Assembly (NCBI GenBank): GCA_029204225.1
Contig: CM055092.1
Coordinates: 10,133,806-10,197,805 of the forward strand
Direction: 5' to 3'
From: Diphasiastrum complanatum
Taxonomy: Eukaryota > Streptophyta > Lycopodiopsida > Lycopodiales > Lycopodiaceae
DNA: 64,000 nt
The translations under genes and the position numbers were made by a program. Position 1 is the stretch's first letter. Each line of letters starts with the position of its first letter. Positions 34,911 through 49,096 of the stretch are shown one piece after another. The notes beneath the pieces were generated by a model. It was not told the origin of the DNA, searched no databases, and saw only the letters and a list, made by a program, of their open reading frames with translations.

Positions 34911-36189
34911 ATGATGTTCTCTCTCTATATTCTTAAAGGGCCCATATTGAGTCCGAAGTTTCTCTAATGACTTGAAATGAAGTTAACTACTTTGGATATT
35001 GGCAATTGTGAATTGTTTTAAAGATCAACATCTCCATGTGATTTTTCAAGAGAAGATGAATGCTGGTTTATCGATTCAGGTGCATCAAAGCATATGACAC
35101 CATGACGAGATTGGTTATCTAGTTCTCAAAAATCGATGTCAAGTTGGGAGACAATTATACTTACGACATCAAGGGTGTTTGGAAAGGTTCATATTTAATT
35201 ATCTTCAGAAAGGTTGGTGATATTGATGTTCTTTTTGTACTTTGGCATAAAGAAAAAGTTCTCAGTTTCAGCTATAGCAAAGCATATGATTGTGCAATTT
35301 GGTGAAGAATGATGTTTTATCAAGAAGAAAAACAATGAAGTGGTAGCTGAAGGTGTTTCCGTAGGAAGGCTAAATAAATTTTAGGCTTAGATGATAAGTC
35401 ATCCAGTGAGGATCGCCACTATCAAAGTGATGAGTAAATTATGGCATGAGAGGTTTGGACATTTGAAGTAAAATAGTCTACAAGATTTGAGGAAATTTAC
35501 CATGGTTACAAGTTTACCTCAAGTTATTTCACATTACAAGTTTTGTGAGGATTGTATCTTTGGAAAACATTATAGGCAGAAATGTTTGTCTAGTACAACT
35601 AGAGCAAAAAAAATATCTTAGAGCTTGTTCATACAGATTTGTGTGGTCCTATGAAAACAATTTCACGGTGGAGGAACAAGTTATTTTATGGTGTTTTCGA
35701 TGATATGGGTATATCTTCTCAAGAATAAAAGTGAGACATTCCAAAAAAATTATTTGGTTGAGGCATAGGTGAAAAAAAAAAAGGTAGACAGATCAAGATA
35801 TTTCATTTAGATAAAGGAATAGAGTACTTTCTGCTAAATTTTATGTGTCTTGTGAGGACAATGGTATAAAGAGACAATTGGCAAGTACGGAAACACCTTA
35901 ACAAAATGGAGTTGTAGAAAGAAAAAGTTGTTTGATTGTGGAAATTGGAGCATGCTTAGAGATAAGAATCTTCGAAATTCATTTTGGGGTGAAGCAACAA
36001 AAAGTGGTTTATCTTTTGAATAGGAATCGGACTCTAGAAGAAGCTTATACAGATAAGATACCTAACATAAGTCATTTGAGAGTGTTTGAGAGTGCATATG
36101 CTGTTATACATAAGGACATGAGAAGCCGGTTGGATTCAAAGCCAACACATTGTTTAATGCTTGGATATGATGATCTAGAAAAGGGATAG
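34911..36189 (+). pseudogene. copia protease and integrase remnant, plus strand
   Basis: CWFIDSGASKHMTP (about 35060-35102) is the protease. LWHERFGHLK and CEDCIFGKHY (35435-35575) are the pre-integrase region. LVHTDLCGPM-type and NGVVERK-type integrase pieces follow with stops. The C-terminal block KVVYLLNRNRTLEEAYTDK and ISHLRVFESAYA at 35990-36110 is well kept. The frame ends at 36189, where an inverted copia fragment begins; the RT start of the same family reappears at 37753. Confidence 0.78.
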
Positions 36190-36542
36190 GAAATGGAGGT
36201 CAAGTACATGGGATACCTTTGATAGTAGTTTGAATTGATCATGCTGGAATCGCAATCTTACAGTACCTTCACCTTCAATAGTGTGAGTACTATTGTCACC
36301 AAGATGAACAAATTTTGTCATGTTGTAAGGAGTGTAGGAGTTGAAGATCTCACGTTGATTGGTCATATGTTGAGTTGCTCCAGAATCCAAAAACCATGAA
36401 TCATCCAAAAATGATCAATCCTCTGATACTGAAAGGTTGAAAAGAACTGAAGAGTATGATATCAATTTGATATTACGAAAGATATCAAGTATTAGAGCTT
36501 TCTCTTTGATATCATATTGGAATTAGATAAAGTAGTGAAATT
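36175..36542 (-). pseudogene. copia protease fragment, minus strand
   Basis: The minus strand from 36408 reads DDSWFLDSGATQHMTNQ and FVHLGDNSTHTIEGEGTV, a protease with its catalytic DSG intact. It is followed on the plus strand by a primer-binding complement, so only about 370 bases of interior remain in this truncated insertion. Confidence 0.8.
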
Positions 36543-36554
36543 GCTCTGATACCA
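36543..36554 (-). promoter_or_regulatory. primer-binding site of the nested copia
   Basis: The minus strand reads TGGTATCAGAGC next to the LTR that begins TGTCGAAAAG on the plus strand. Confidence 0.75.
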
Positions 36555-37752
<1,198 letters not shown>

Positions 37753-37980
37753 CAAGACATGAGAAGTAGTATGAGGATCAAGATCAAGATCAATATCAAC
37801 ATGAGGACTCACAAGAGAATCAGCATGAAGATGCGGATGTACATTTTGGCTATGATATTAGAAACAAAAGATCCATCTACTTTCAAAGAAAAAGAGAAAA
37901 TACGAAGGAAAGCTATGGATGAGGAGTACAACTCTATCATGAAGAACATGTGAAGATTTTGCAAAATCTAGCTTGATTAG
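37753..37980 (+). pseudogene. copia reverse transcriptase start, plus strand
   Basis: ETKDPSTFKEKEKIRRKAMDEEYNSIMKN matches the opening of copia RT (normally KEAxxxxxWRxAMxEEYxSI). It continues the element broken at 36189. Confidence 0.72.
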
Positions 37981-39850
37981 TCTATACTTTCATGTACATA
38001 TGTAAATCTCTCACGTGTGGAGCATGTGCCCATGTGTGGAGGGTAGGCCTAATCATTTTTATTCATTTATGTTGAGTTTGAATAATCAATAGGCCTCAAA
38101 CTTGAGATCTAGTGAGATAGTGACATTTGTCACATGATGTTAGGATCCTTGCATATCTGCAACACACCCTTTTCTTGTAGCGAACCGACTTCTTAAAAAA
38201 TGTGTAATCTTTTTTAAAAAGTGCTCCAATAAAAAATAATTAGAAGTACCTTGCTTTCATACCACAATAGAATTATAGGTATAATTCAAAAAGTGAGTGA
38301 TCTAATCTTATTAGCACTCACACACATACAACAATGAATTGACAGAGCAAAAGTGAATAACTTAGATCCAAACTACATGTCTAAACTTGTTGTAGTGGAC
38401 ATGGAAGAGGGCAATTCTTTTTTATATAATATTTACCAATCTCTAACTTGGGTAAAGCTCAAGCATAAAGCTTATTCCTAAATGTAGCTCCCTATACTTC
38501 GTAAATGTCCAAGATAATTAATAATCAAAATTTATGTCCTATAGTAGTCCTCTAGCACCCTATTACATGCATAGAACTATAACTAACCTAAAAAGCATAG
38601 GCCCCTAAAATAGCTCGCAAGCATGGCCTAGTTACATTAGGAGTAAAATGAACATTAATTTCTAACACTCCATCTTCTAATTACCTTAACGAAATTCTCT
38701 TTGGTAGAACTACTCTTCGATCGATATATGGCAAAGATATACAAAAAATGGCTTGCATAAAGACATATATGATGTAGGTACCACAAATTAGATAAGGCTC
38801 AACATACCTTAATTGGTTTGATTCAGATCTACTACAATGATAATTGCTTTCAATGTAGAAACTACCTTCCAAGAGTTGGGGCTTCTCCATGATGAAAACT
38901 TTTGTTACTTTGCAATATTATCAAATGAGTTCCAATGTAGGATAATAATCTTATTCCATGACTGCCACACACAAAGTTCACATAACAAACAATAGATAAA
39001 AAATCAAGGACTTTTGACAATTTGTCAAGTGGATACACTGTTGATTGAAACCAATGATATTTTTATTTATATCTAACTAAGATGGAGTAACTTCAAAATG
39101 AGTATGGCTTATATGATGTTGATTTGGTGGTGGCATGTAGTATCAGTTACTTTATAGCTTTTTACTCCAGTTGGAAGCCGTAAAGCTTCCCTTCCCATAG
39201 TTGGATTGGAACAACCTTCATGCATGGCCTTTGAAACTATCTTTTTGTGAGGCCACAACAAAACTTGGCAGCTTAATATTTTTTCTCCATCCTAGTTTCC
39301 TAATGTAATGACAAGCTTCAACAAGGATAATTTATATTCTTCTTTATTTTATTGTTCTTGTCCATGGTTCATAGAAGCACAGAGTTCTGGAATGCTGCAT
39401 TCCAGGAGCATTCCGGATCGGAACGTTACAAAAGAAAAAGATTTTTCTTTTAAATCTATGTGTTGGGGTGGGAATAGACAACATTTAGGGATGTCAATTT
39501 CCAAACACATTGCAAGCATATTACTTACTCCTAACTAAACAAAACATAGTACATTGAAGTCCATTCACTAACAGAACAAAGCATTTGGACTTCAGCATGT
39601 TGGATACCAAAATTGAAACTTGAAGGCAACCACATAGTGCAGATCACACTGTTAAGTGTACATGATACAAAAACATGGAAATGATCCACATGCTTCATGA
39701 GAATGATTAATATGTCTAATACCATAAACGATAAAGCTCTGATATATACACTGAGTGGGCTGATGGCAAGTACATGAGTATAATAGATGGACAATGGACT
39801 CATAGAGTCATGTGACACAAAATAAAACCATCTCTATGGCTCAAGCATCA
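37981..39850. other. no gene; LTR relic of the TGTTGGAATT family
   Basis: At about 38264-38330, GCTTTCATACCACAATAGAATTAT and TTAGCACTCACACACA resemble the LTR start at 13597. This is likely an eroded LTR with its primer-binding complement. The rest shows no coding pattern. Confidence 0.4.
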
Positions 39851-39854
39851 TGAT

Positions 39855-41954
39855 CAGGATTCATCCTCACTATCATTGATAGACGAGTAAGAAGATAGAA
39901 AATCCTCCTCGAGTATGTGCAGTTGGGTCTCTGAACCCCTGCCATTACCTCTGCCCCTGCCTCTGCCGCTACCTCTAGGTTTACCAGGGCCTCATCGGGC
40001 CACTGCTCCCTCTACTTGTGATATTCTTATATCTACCTCAACATGCAAATCCATCAGGCATACCCTACACCTACCCCCCTCCCCGTACAGCTGATCTAGA
40101 CTCAGCTTCTCTCAACATCGAGATTAACCCACCCATCATCCTCTCCAATTTCCATCTCCATCTCATCATCCAAGGCCTCATCTTCCTCCTACTCATCATC
40201 GTCCAACTCCTCCTCAACCTCATCCCCACCCTCCCTCTTGCATCATCTACATCGGCCCTGGCCATGGATCTAGTGGTCATGTGTTGCCTCCTATCATGAC
40301 GTGCCAGCTCCCGATGATACACCAAAAAGATCTCATCATCAGCCGCAACGATTGTGTGCATGGCCTACTTTAAGTGTCCATGGATTTAAGGCACTCCTTG
40401 AAATTCACCTACCTAGGTGTGCCATCTCTCCACATGTTCCTGACTAGCCTCGAGTTGGTGGTGCAATAAACCAACTTGTTCAGTTGGAAAACGCTAAGCC
40501 TATTATGTCTCTTTGTGTGCATAAGAAACCAAGAGCTCCAATTTCGCTCACAAGCCCAAGTGGAACAATCCTGAGCAAGGATGCGAGTGGCAACAATGGT
40601 AATATCAAGAGCGGATTTGCTCACCACCCCCCACCATGTGAGCGGCTCCAACAAAAACTCGTCATACTCACCCTAAGATCCAATTAAACATCCTTGTCTG
40701 CACTCAAGATCCAACATCTGTCTCTCAATCTTGTGCAACAAGGGGCCATGACCTGCACAAAGACAGGACATTGTCTCAAAATGAATGAGTCGTCAGAAAA
40801 TGCAAACAAAGTGTCGACAATTACACGAGTGCTTGGGGGACAACCGTAACCTGGATACAAATTCAGCGTGCATGTCCTCTAGTCGTCCACAAGCTCGCCG
40901 TATGTGCGTATCGTATGTGTGTATGGCTCCAATAGCCCACATAGGCTACAAAAACCAAAGAAGTAATAATTGCATTGTAGGATAAACAACTCAACAATGC
41001 TAAAAGCTTTTACAAAACAAATGCACCAAACAGATTACAAAAAAACTAAACCAATGCTCATCAAAAAGCGGGTGTTGAAGGGTCTCCCCAATCCTATCCA
41101 TAAACTCATAAATGAGGCCGAGGTAAGACCCTCTCAATCCACCAACCTCAACACATGGTACACTGGCTGCAGGACCTCGACCAACTGCTTGGCCTGTCGC
41201 TAGAAATCATCTCCAAAAACAATCCTCTTGAACCTAAGTCCAATCGAATCGCTGCTACAATGCCAATGTGTATCTGCCCAACCTATCCTGTGTATGTGCA
41301 TGTGGTAATGGCCTAACTGTAGGGTGTGTGTGTGCTCCACCCTGTGGTCTCTCCCCAGCACCTCCCTTAGCCGCCATAGGAACTGTCGTCTCTGTTGAGC
41401 CTAGGTCACTACCCTCAGTAGGCCCTCTCCCAACCAACTCCCTTGATAAAAAAAAAAGCCTCTCCTATAGATGATGGCCCTGCTGCTGTTGTTGATGGTG
41501 GCCATGATGGGGTTGGCTCTGCCGATGAAGTCCGTGATGGCCCTGCTACTAATGGACTAGGCCATGATGGCCCTGGTGTTGATGCTGCTGTTGATGGAGC
41601 CCGTGATGGGCCTACTGCTGATGAACTAGGTTGTGATGTCCCTGCATCGCTACTGCCAGCCCCTGATCCTGTGCCAATAGAACCTAGCTGCCCACCAATT
41701 TGTACCTTGGGCCCTTTTACTACTGCTCCTCCATATGTGCTCAGTAGGCACTCTCGCTCAGGTGCAGGAACTGCCACACATGGGACAATGCCCATCGTCC
41801 ACCCATCTGGCCTGGTCAAACCAAGCAAGTGTGCTTTGATCCTCGTCACCATGTTGCGAAAGGTGGCATCGCAAAACAAACAACGCCATCTACGTGCACC
41901 TGAACTTATAAAAACTACGGTGTCTCCTTCCAAGGGATCCAACTCCGCCCACAC
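39855..41954 (-). pseudogene. hAT-superfamily transposase, decayed
   Basis: On the minus strand the start at 41954 gives a BED-type zinc finger: WAELDPLEGD then RRWRCLFCDATFRNMVTRIK and AHL...C. Next comes a Ser/Pro/Gly-rich linker. Around 41130-41080 LRGSYLGLIYEFMDRIGETL fits the region before the catalytic end. 40654-40440 is the hAT C-terminal dimerisation domain, with LTWWGVVSKS, ATRILAQDCSTWACERNWSS and HTKRHNRLS. An acidic, then Gly/Arg-rich tail ends with EEDFLSSYSSINDSEDES and a stop near 39860. The catalytic middle is largely lost, with multiple stops between 41240 and 40700. It is a class II cut-and-paste transposase relic. Confidence 0.8.
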
Positions 41955-41957
41955 GCC

Positions 41958-42245
41958 TCATCCTGCCACAAGCATGGTATAGAAACTGTCAAGACACTCT
42001 CCACCATTATCACTTCTAAAAACTTTGATCTTGTGATCATGATGCTTCTCAACAAATGTCTTAAACTTGAAAAAACTCTCAAAAACATGTGCTTTGGAGG
42101 AAAATAGATACACCCATCCGTATCTTGAGTAGGCTCTTTGTGCTAGCAAAATGCACATCCGAGTGGATAAACTTGAGAGGATGACTTGTCTTTGTGATTA
42201 AGCTTGGAAAAGGTAACTTGTGTGCCTTAGCCAAAGTGGATAAGT
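41958..42245 (-). pseudogene. copia pre-integrase and integrase fragment, minus strand
   Basis: The minus strand reads KAHKLPFPS then HPLKFIHSDV, followed by SRYGWVYLFSSKAHVFESFF and KIKVFRSDNGGECL, a clear copia integrase core with two of the three catalytic acids. It stops being copia where the hAT frame begins at 41954. Confidence 0.8.
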
Positions 42246-43058
42246 GAAAAAAGGGAGCTAAAACAAGCCTAGAGCTTCCTAAGACCTAAACCGTAATGCC
42301 AATGGACGCCTAAGATTTATCCTAGATCAATAAGCCCTAACCCCTACACCTAAAAAAAGAATGCAAAATGCCTCATGCACACCACCCACATGAATGCTCA
42401 TAGTGACAACTTATGCATAAACAAGCTTGGGAATATGCAATCACTCTCTCCCTAGCAAACCTACCGCCAAAGCAAGGAAAAAAAAAAAAAGAGTAAAAAA
42501 AAAGCTTCAATAAATTGCCTTGCTTGCAACTCTCCACATAATCAGTGTTGCCCTCTTCTTCTATGTGCTACATTCACCTTCCACTCATCATGGCCTTCAC
42601 ATAGAGTGCTCACACCACCCATCTGGCCTCCAATTCCTCTCTCCACAAGTTTTTATCTCTCCAACAAAGTGCGCTGGATATGGGGGGATCCAGAACGGCG
42701 TTCCAGTGCAATTTAGCCATGGTTACATGTGACCATCAACCTATTTATAAGAGTTTCAGGAGAAATCTGCATGCAGAAAGTATCCATTACTTTTAGTAAT
42801 CACCCTTATTGTGATGGGGCTCAAAGACTTTGTATAGATTCTGCGATACTGTTGCGAGGTGCTTCAATGCTTTGCAAAAAATAAAGGACAGCATACGGAG
42901 AATTAATGCATAACCATTATCTGTCTGCTTATTTCCATTTCTCCATCACACATAGGACATTCTCTAGGTGCAGACATATTTGATAGGTAATAACTCAAAC
43001 AAAAACTCCACCAATTTGTTTGCTACATAGTGGCTAGGCTGCCTACGTGATCTGATTG
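42246..43058. other. no gene recognised
   Basis: A-rich runs near 42480-42505. The right end is likely the 3' untranslated region of the epoxide hydrolase gene (transcribed leftward). A short block near 42675-42720 (CAGAACGGCGTTCCAGTGC) may be a transposon end. Confidence 0.4.
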
Positions 43059-46000
43059 TTACAACTTAGATGGAAGGGAAGCAAAGAAGTTCATAAGATG
43101 CTCATTCACTTCATTGGGCTTCTCCTCATGCATGAAGTGGCCACTTGCAAGCACAACAACATGAAGGTGGGGAACATGTTTCTGCATACCCCCTGTTAGC
43201 ACATATTTTTTTACCCCAGGTGAATGGTAAACTACATCCTGTTCACCTCCAATATATAATGCTGGGATTCGTATGCTCTGCTTTGCCCAAGGAGCCGTCA
43301 GTCTCCATGATCTGCATGAAGTTACAAGGATCAGAAACATCTGTAATTAAGTAGATGTACAATGCCATAGTGAACATTGGTCTAGCGTTCAGTTTTAAGT
43401 GAAAAAAATAAGATCCTTACAGCTCAGTTGCACGGTAGTAGTTAAGTGGACCTATGAAGCCTGATCTCTGAAACTGAAGACCCATGTAATCAAAATCCTC
43501 CTCTGTTACCCATGGGGGCAAAGTCTTTGGGACCTCTAGAATGTCCAAGATTTCCTTGTTCGTGGGTGCACATATAGCATTATAGTTTTGCAAGAGAATA
43601 AATTTTTTCAATACAGTTTTGGCTGTAAATCGTCCAAAATCTGCTTCCGCCCTTCCTGGCTCCTGGAATACCAAAATCAGCAGCTTAGTTCTTTACCCTT
43701 ACAACTAATACATTAGCAAACAGCAGCATCAGCATCTATTCATTTTCCAGCAGCAAAGATGCTATTTCTAGCAGAGAATGCATAAGTTCTATAAATTTCA
43801 ATCTTTCTTCTAGCAGAACCCATCATAATTCACTAATTTTGATCTGAAACATCTTCATCAAATATATTATACAATCAGTATGCCTAGACCAGTCTAGATG
43901 AGACACAAGAATAAAAGAGCATTAAAAGTTATGGCGCTACATTTTCAGCCTACTGAGAAAGGCATGGCATATGAAGTCCTACTCTCGTAGTCAGTATAAT
44001 ACAAAACCGATAATCAACCTCTAAGGCATGGCCTATGAAGTCCTACGTCTCATAGTCAGTATAATACAAAACCGATAATCAACCTCGCAAACATACTTTT
44101 TGAAATTGTCTTCGAATTGATCAAATTTAAAGCTGACAATAGTCTAAAAAGCAGACAACTAAGCCAAATTCCTTAAGAGAAGGTTTTGACTCTTGTAGAG
44201 TCAGAAAGGATCCACCAAGAAAGCAAGCCAAAAAAGCAATTGGATATTTCATGACCAAAAACTGAGAAATGGATTTCCCAATTTGTTTAAAATTTGGAAT
44301 ATCTATATTGAAACTGAGACATCTACTTTTACAAGAAAATGTCAAAGTGTTAATTATATCAACCACCGACACTACCTGATATGATCTGTTGCGAGGGCTA
44401 CATATTTAAGCTTAGATTTTCAATTTGACCCAAAAACATCTGGTAGGCAATTCTCCATGAAATCCTTGACATCCACTACTTTAATTTTCAATTTGACCCA
44501 AAAACATCTAGTAGGCAATTCTCCATGAAATCCTTGACATCCACCACTTTGATACCAATTGTAATGATCTACTATTGAAATATAGAAGATCGATGCCAAA
44601 AACTTTTACTTCATTGATCTCTTTACAAACCCCAATGGTGAAGACCATTGGCACTCATGTCACTATTGAACTTGTACTCACCAAGAATACGGAATAAAAG
44701 GCCCTGTACGCCAATTCACACTGACTGGAGGTCCAAACTAAGGTTAGATCTGGGAGTCATTGATTAGGTTAATTGTTGTTAATAAGAAAAGTCTAATTAA
44801 TTAGTGAATGGCCTAAACCATATAGTTTGATGTCCGATAATAACCAATAATAACAATGAGCCAAGCTCAAGTGATCACCAATAGCAAGCCTTTAATAACT
44901 GGTCTTTAGTTGTACAGATGCAACAATGTCATCATTGGCCTTGTTTAGTTGAACTCTTCTCTATAAGTCACTAGATTGACATTGAACAGCATTGTCACTT
45001 GTAAATTGGCCCCATAGACAGTGGGTCTCAACGAAAGTTACAAAGTTATTTTTTGATCTTTTACTGAGTCGGGACTTGTTAAAATGTTAGAAAAATATTA
45101 ATACCCCACAGCTTGCAGCCAACAAAGTTGAATGGTTCATCTAAACATGACAATTGTTTCGGAGCACTTGAATAATCACACAAATTGTTCATATCCTGGG
45201 GATCTGAACGTTGATTGAAAGTATACCTACTGGTTGGAAGATGATGTATACATAGATGTTTTCTGTGGTGGTATCAGCAGTTTATATTGGGTAGAGAGAT
45301 TGATTTAACTTGTGTAAAAGAGAGGGTAACCTGAAATCTGCGTACGTAATAACCTTCACCATAAACACTGCCTGCATATTTGAATTCACTTCCTTCTGGT
45401 CTCCTAGGAGTGAAAGGAACACTAAGGGCTACGATTGCTCTGACTCTGTCTTGTCGAAAAAGACATAGATGCCAAGCAATGATCGCACCCCAGTCATGGC
45501 CAACCACAAAAGCCTGCTTGCAACAAAACATCATCAAAAGAAAAGAAAGTAGAGACGAATTGTGCTTCATCAAAGGACACCAAGGATAACAGCGCATCGA
45601 GAAAAGGAGGTGACAGTGAGAATCAACAATCCAGAGCATAAATCACATAATACCTGGCGCACTTTCAAGGCATCCAATAATCCAATTATGTCACCCACAA
45701 TATCAAGTGCAGTATAATTCTCTGACCCCATTGGAGACTCTGTTTCTCCATAACCGCGCAAGTCAGGAGCAATTACATGATACCCAGCTCTAGCCAAGGC
45801 TGGAATCTGGTGGCGCCATGAGTACCACAATTCTGGAAATCCATGTAAAAGCAGGACCGCAGGACCTGATGACAAAAAGATCAAAGCTCCACGAGGTACA
45901 AATTCAAGAAGCTACAGCAGGCATAAAATACTCAATCACAAAGGGATTCTGCACCAGATTGAAGCACAAAATCAATGATGAATGAATCAATCCTCAAACT

Positions 46001-48323
46001 TCACAAGCCACCTTACAACAATTCTAACGAAATAATGTCTCTCCTTTTAGGACAGGCATCAGCCAAGCTGAGGATATCTATGCATCCTTGACCACCTGAG
46101 AGAAACGCAATCTGAATAATTCACCAATAAAAGGAAATAAAAAGTGCATTCAAAGGAAAGTGAATTATGAACTTCTTTAATCCACATAATTGTGCTGATA
46201 TCTTCTTGGGATGATCGAATACGCAGAGTTCATACCAACATCACTCACACCAGGTTATACAATGGCTAGAATGCAACAGTCTTCATATTCAACATTGCTT
46301 ATCTGTGGCATCAAAAATAGTTAGCAACATGAGAAAATTTGAGGCATATGCAAGCAAGACGGACAAAAATGGGCAACCCAGAACATCAAGCAACCACAAT
46401 AAGCATCATTAAAGAACGCCCAAAGAGAAGCCACTGAGAACTATGCATTGATACATTCACCGGTTTGCAATGTCCAATGTGCTACCAAAGGATCCAATAT
46501 TTACAAGAAAATAAACCTTGACAAGGAGGATGAACCTGAAAACAACAGTTTTGTTGGGAAAAAATTAAAGAAGAAGCTCAGATGAACTTGATTAGTGACT
46601 CTAATAGCAGAATTGGAGCCAGATTTTGGCACTTTATCTTACTAGAAGATATTTCAGGCTACATGAAAAAGTGGATTGAGAAAACAATTATGCAACATGT
46701 AGCATGTTTGGCTTGAGTTTGTGATGTGCACAATTTGTCATATGCATGAGCTGAAATACTGACCACTCTCAGGAGGATTTGCTTGTTCTCCAAAAACTAA
46801 AATAATGTGGTGAATTAAATCAGAACAGGATTTGGTAAATTTGTGTGTTATTAACATAGTTTGTTTGGCAATTATCAAAAAAGCAAATTGCTCCTTACTG
46901 TTCCTCATCCAATAATAAACATAACCTTGCTTTTCAAGAACAACAACATATTTGACAAATAGGCAAAATCATATTGCATTTGTTGAGCTCCAAATTTTCA
47001 TCATGACTGAATTTCCCAACAAGGACTGTCCATTAGAACAATTAGCCATCATGTTTGGTATGTCATAGACCAACTTAGGGATTGAAGGGCACTTCTGAGA
47101 CTCAAATTACACCCTCGTACTAAAGTAATGATTATTATGTGATCATCATTATATGTCTATTGTTCTTGATGTGATGCCATATTCACCATGCATGTTCATA
47201 GCTCCCATAAGTACAAGAGATTAACATCCACATACATTCCTAAACCTAAATGTAAGGTCCTCAGCTACAATATATCTATGCAATTTATGAATAGCCTCTT
47301 GTCCACCTGAATAAAACACACTCTTTGAAAGCAAATGGACCACCAGTGAAGTAGTTTCCCTTTTTTCTTCGATGCCTTGATTCTGTTTTCACAGTAGAGT
47401 TGAGAACCTTACTATCAATTTGTAAAAACTCCTTCCTTGCTACATCAATCCTCAATGATGTTTCTTCTTTACTCTGGTCCAGTTTATTTTTCTAGCCTAT
47501 TGGGTTTCAAATTTCTCGTTGTAGCATCTTCACCATGATGCAAAGGTGGGCAACTTCCTCATGGCTAAACTTGTTGTGGGCTATCCCATCTCATGTCTCC
47601 TGATATGCCATGATCCTATCATCCTTGGTTGGGTTGGACACAAGAATATATCAATGTAACCCTTTCATCTGTAGATGATGCTTTTTAACATCCACATGCA
47701 ACTGCCCTTGAAATCCTAAAGCCACAAAAAATCACTGAGATACCATACAGATACTTTCTATTTTTCTGCAGGAGATTATTAGATTTGTACTACCACTGGT
47801 AGGACATGGAGTATCTACCACATGGCAGTTGGGCAGTTGGGCAGGTGCCAATTTACAATTGCCCTATCGGCATTCATCAAAATTTGTTTGGCTATGAATA
47901 ATTGAGACAGATCGACCTTTTTGCTGAGCTGGATAGACTTTTCTTAGTCTCTGGAAGTATGATGGTATCACACAGACTGAAAATGAACGCTGCTCAATCA
48001 AGGATGGTAGTTAACACAATCACTCTATAAAAATTAGAGACTGCAAACATGGATATCTAAGACTAAGACTTCGATTTTTACTTGATGTTTACCCTCTTCG
48101 GATTCAAGTTAGGATTCCATTTTTTATTTTAATGGCTTCCAGCTCCCCATTGAATCAACTGAATCAACAATGCATAGAAGGGCGCAGCCAAGGGTGAAAA
48201 GGAAGAATGAAGCGCAAGCAAACATAAGAAGAGAGAAATTGACATGCCTGATCCTTGTTCAGCTATATGCATTGTGATGCCGTTTGTCTGAATATACCGA
48301 TGTGACACATCTTCTTGTATCAT
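43059..48323 (-). CDS. soluble epoxide hydrolase, complete five-exon gene
   Basis: Alpha/beta-hydrolase that opens epoxides (in plants mainly fatty-acid epoxides) to diols. Exons are 48323-48248, 45865-45654, 45513-45331, 43662-43421 and 43311-43059; they join in frame to 321 residues, the normal plant length. HGFPE (33-37) gives the oxyanion hole, GHDWGA (101-106) holds the nucleophile D103, and D263 (GGEQDVVY) with H296 (ASGHFMHEEKP) completes the triad. Lid tyrosines Y152 and Y232/Y233 are present in YYVRRFQEPGRAEADF and NYYRATEL. No signal peptide or peroxisomal C-terminus is seen (ends PSKL; the SKL-like end is followed directly by the stop, so a PTS1-type tripeptide is possible). Intron 1 uses GC at its donor. 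No frameshift or stop is present, so the gene looks functional. Confidence 0.94.
43961..44092. repeat. two tandem copies of a 65-bp repeat in intron 3
   Basis: GGCATGGCATATGAAGTCCTAC ... CCGATAATCAACCTC is repeated with few changes. It lies within intron 3 of the epoxide hydrolase gene. Confidence 0.8.
44426..44552. repeat. two tandem copies of a 64-bp repeat in intron 3
   Basis: CAATTTGACCCAAAAACATC ... CTTGACATCCAC(C/T)ACTTT occurs twice in a row. It is followed by GATACCAATTGTAATGATC, which may be the edge of an old insertion. Confidence 0.8.
45866..48247 (-). other. GC-AG intron 1 of the epoxide hydrolase
   Basis: This 2,382-bp intron begins GCATGT and ends CATCAG. It is AT-rich and shows no coding sequence or clear mobile element. 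Confidence 0.8.
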
Positions 48324-49096
48324 TGCAAATAGCGGCTGCAGCAGTCAGCTGACGAACACGATGCCCGAATGTACACCCACCAAAACAATTCCTGAATTTC
48401 CAGCCTGTGCATTAGTACGGTGTTTGTAAAGTTGCCATGTGACATGTTCATAGTGGTCATTCTAAGTGACACTCCTTATTATGCTTCATAATGTTTATTC
48501 ATATGAAAAAAGTCAAAGTATTCATTATTAGCAGGTGTGGCCGATTATGGTGTAAAAACAGGACTACTTGGGAATGAATTCTCTGTTATTTTGATTCATG
48601 CAATGCAGGGTAGTGATCAGTGCTTTGGACAGATGAGGAAAATGTTCCTCGTCCGGATTTAGGCTATTTTGTGTGCTTGCATGCGGCCGTGAAGCTTCTT
48701 TAATGTGCAGCGATCTCATGGATGAGCACCTTCAAGTTCTCCTCAGATGAGTTATCTGAGTTTATAAGTTATCCGGAAATGCTTGATGCAGGCTTTCCCG
48801 TGGTAACAATGATTATTCAATAACGGAATCATCTGGTCAGAATAAAGATCCCAGAAAGTGGCAGAAACTTACTATCATACAAAAACAAGAATTATAAAAT
48901 TATTGAAACGCTGTGTTCTGCCTCGACCCTTCATAGCAATCCACTGCTACAGCTTTCAGCAAAGCGAAGGTCCACGAGGACAAAGACGATCCTGTCATCC
49001 ATGGAGATATCGAACTATCCATATAATACTTTACCTATTCAATTTCGGCCACACCTACTAATAATGTCATTTAACGGGACCTTCAGCCCCTTAATC
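48324..49096. other. epoxide hydrolase 5' region, no gene
   Basis: Upstream side of the epoxide hydrolase gene (minus strand). It should hold the leader and promoter, but I cannot place a TATA box with confidence. Confidence 0.4.

Noticed and set aside
41443-41982. Plus-strand open frame of 179 codons
   Set aside because: It is the antisense of the hAT transposase BED-finger and linker frame, which has the recognisable motifs.
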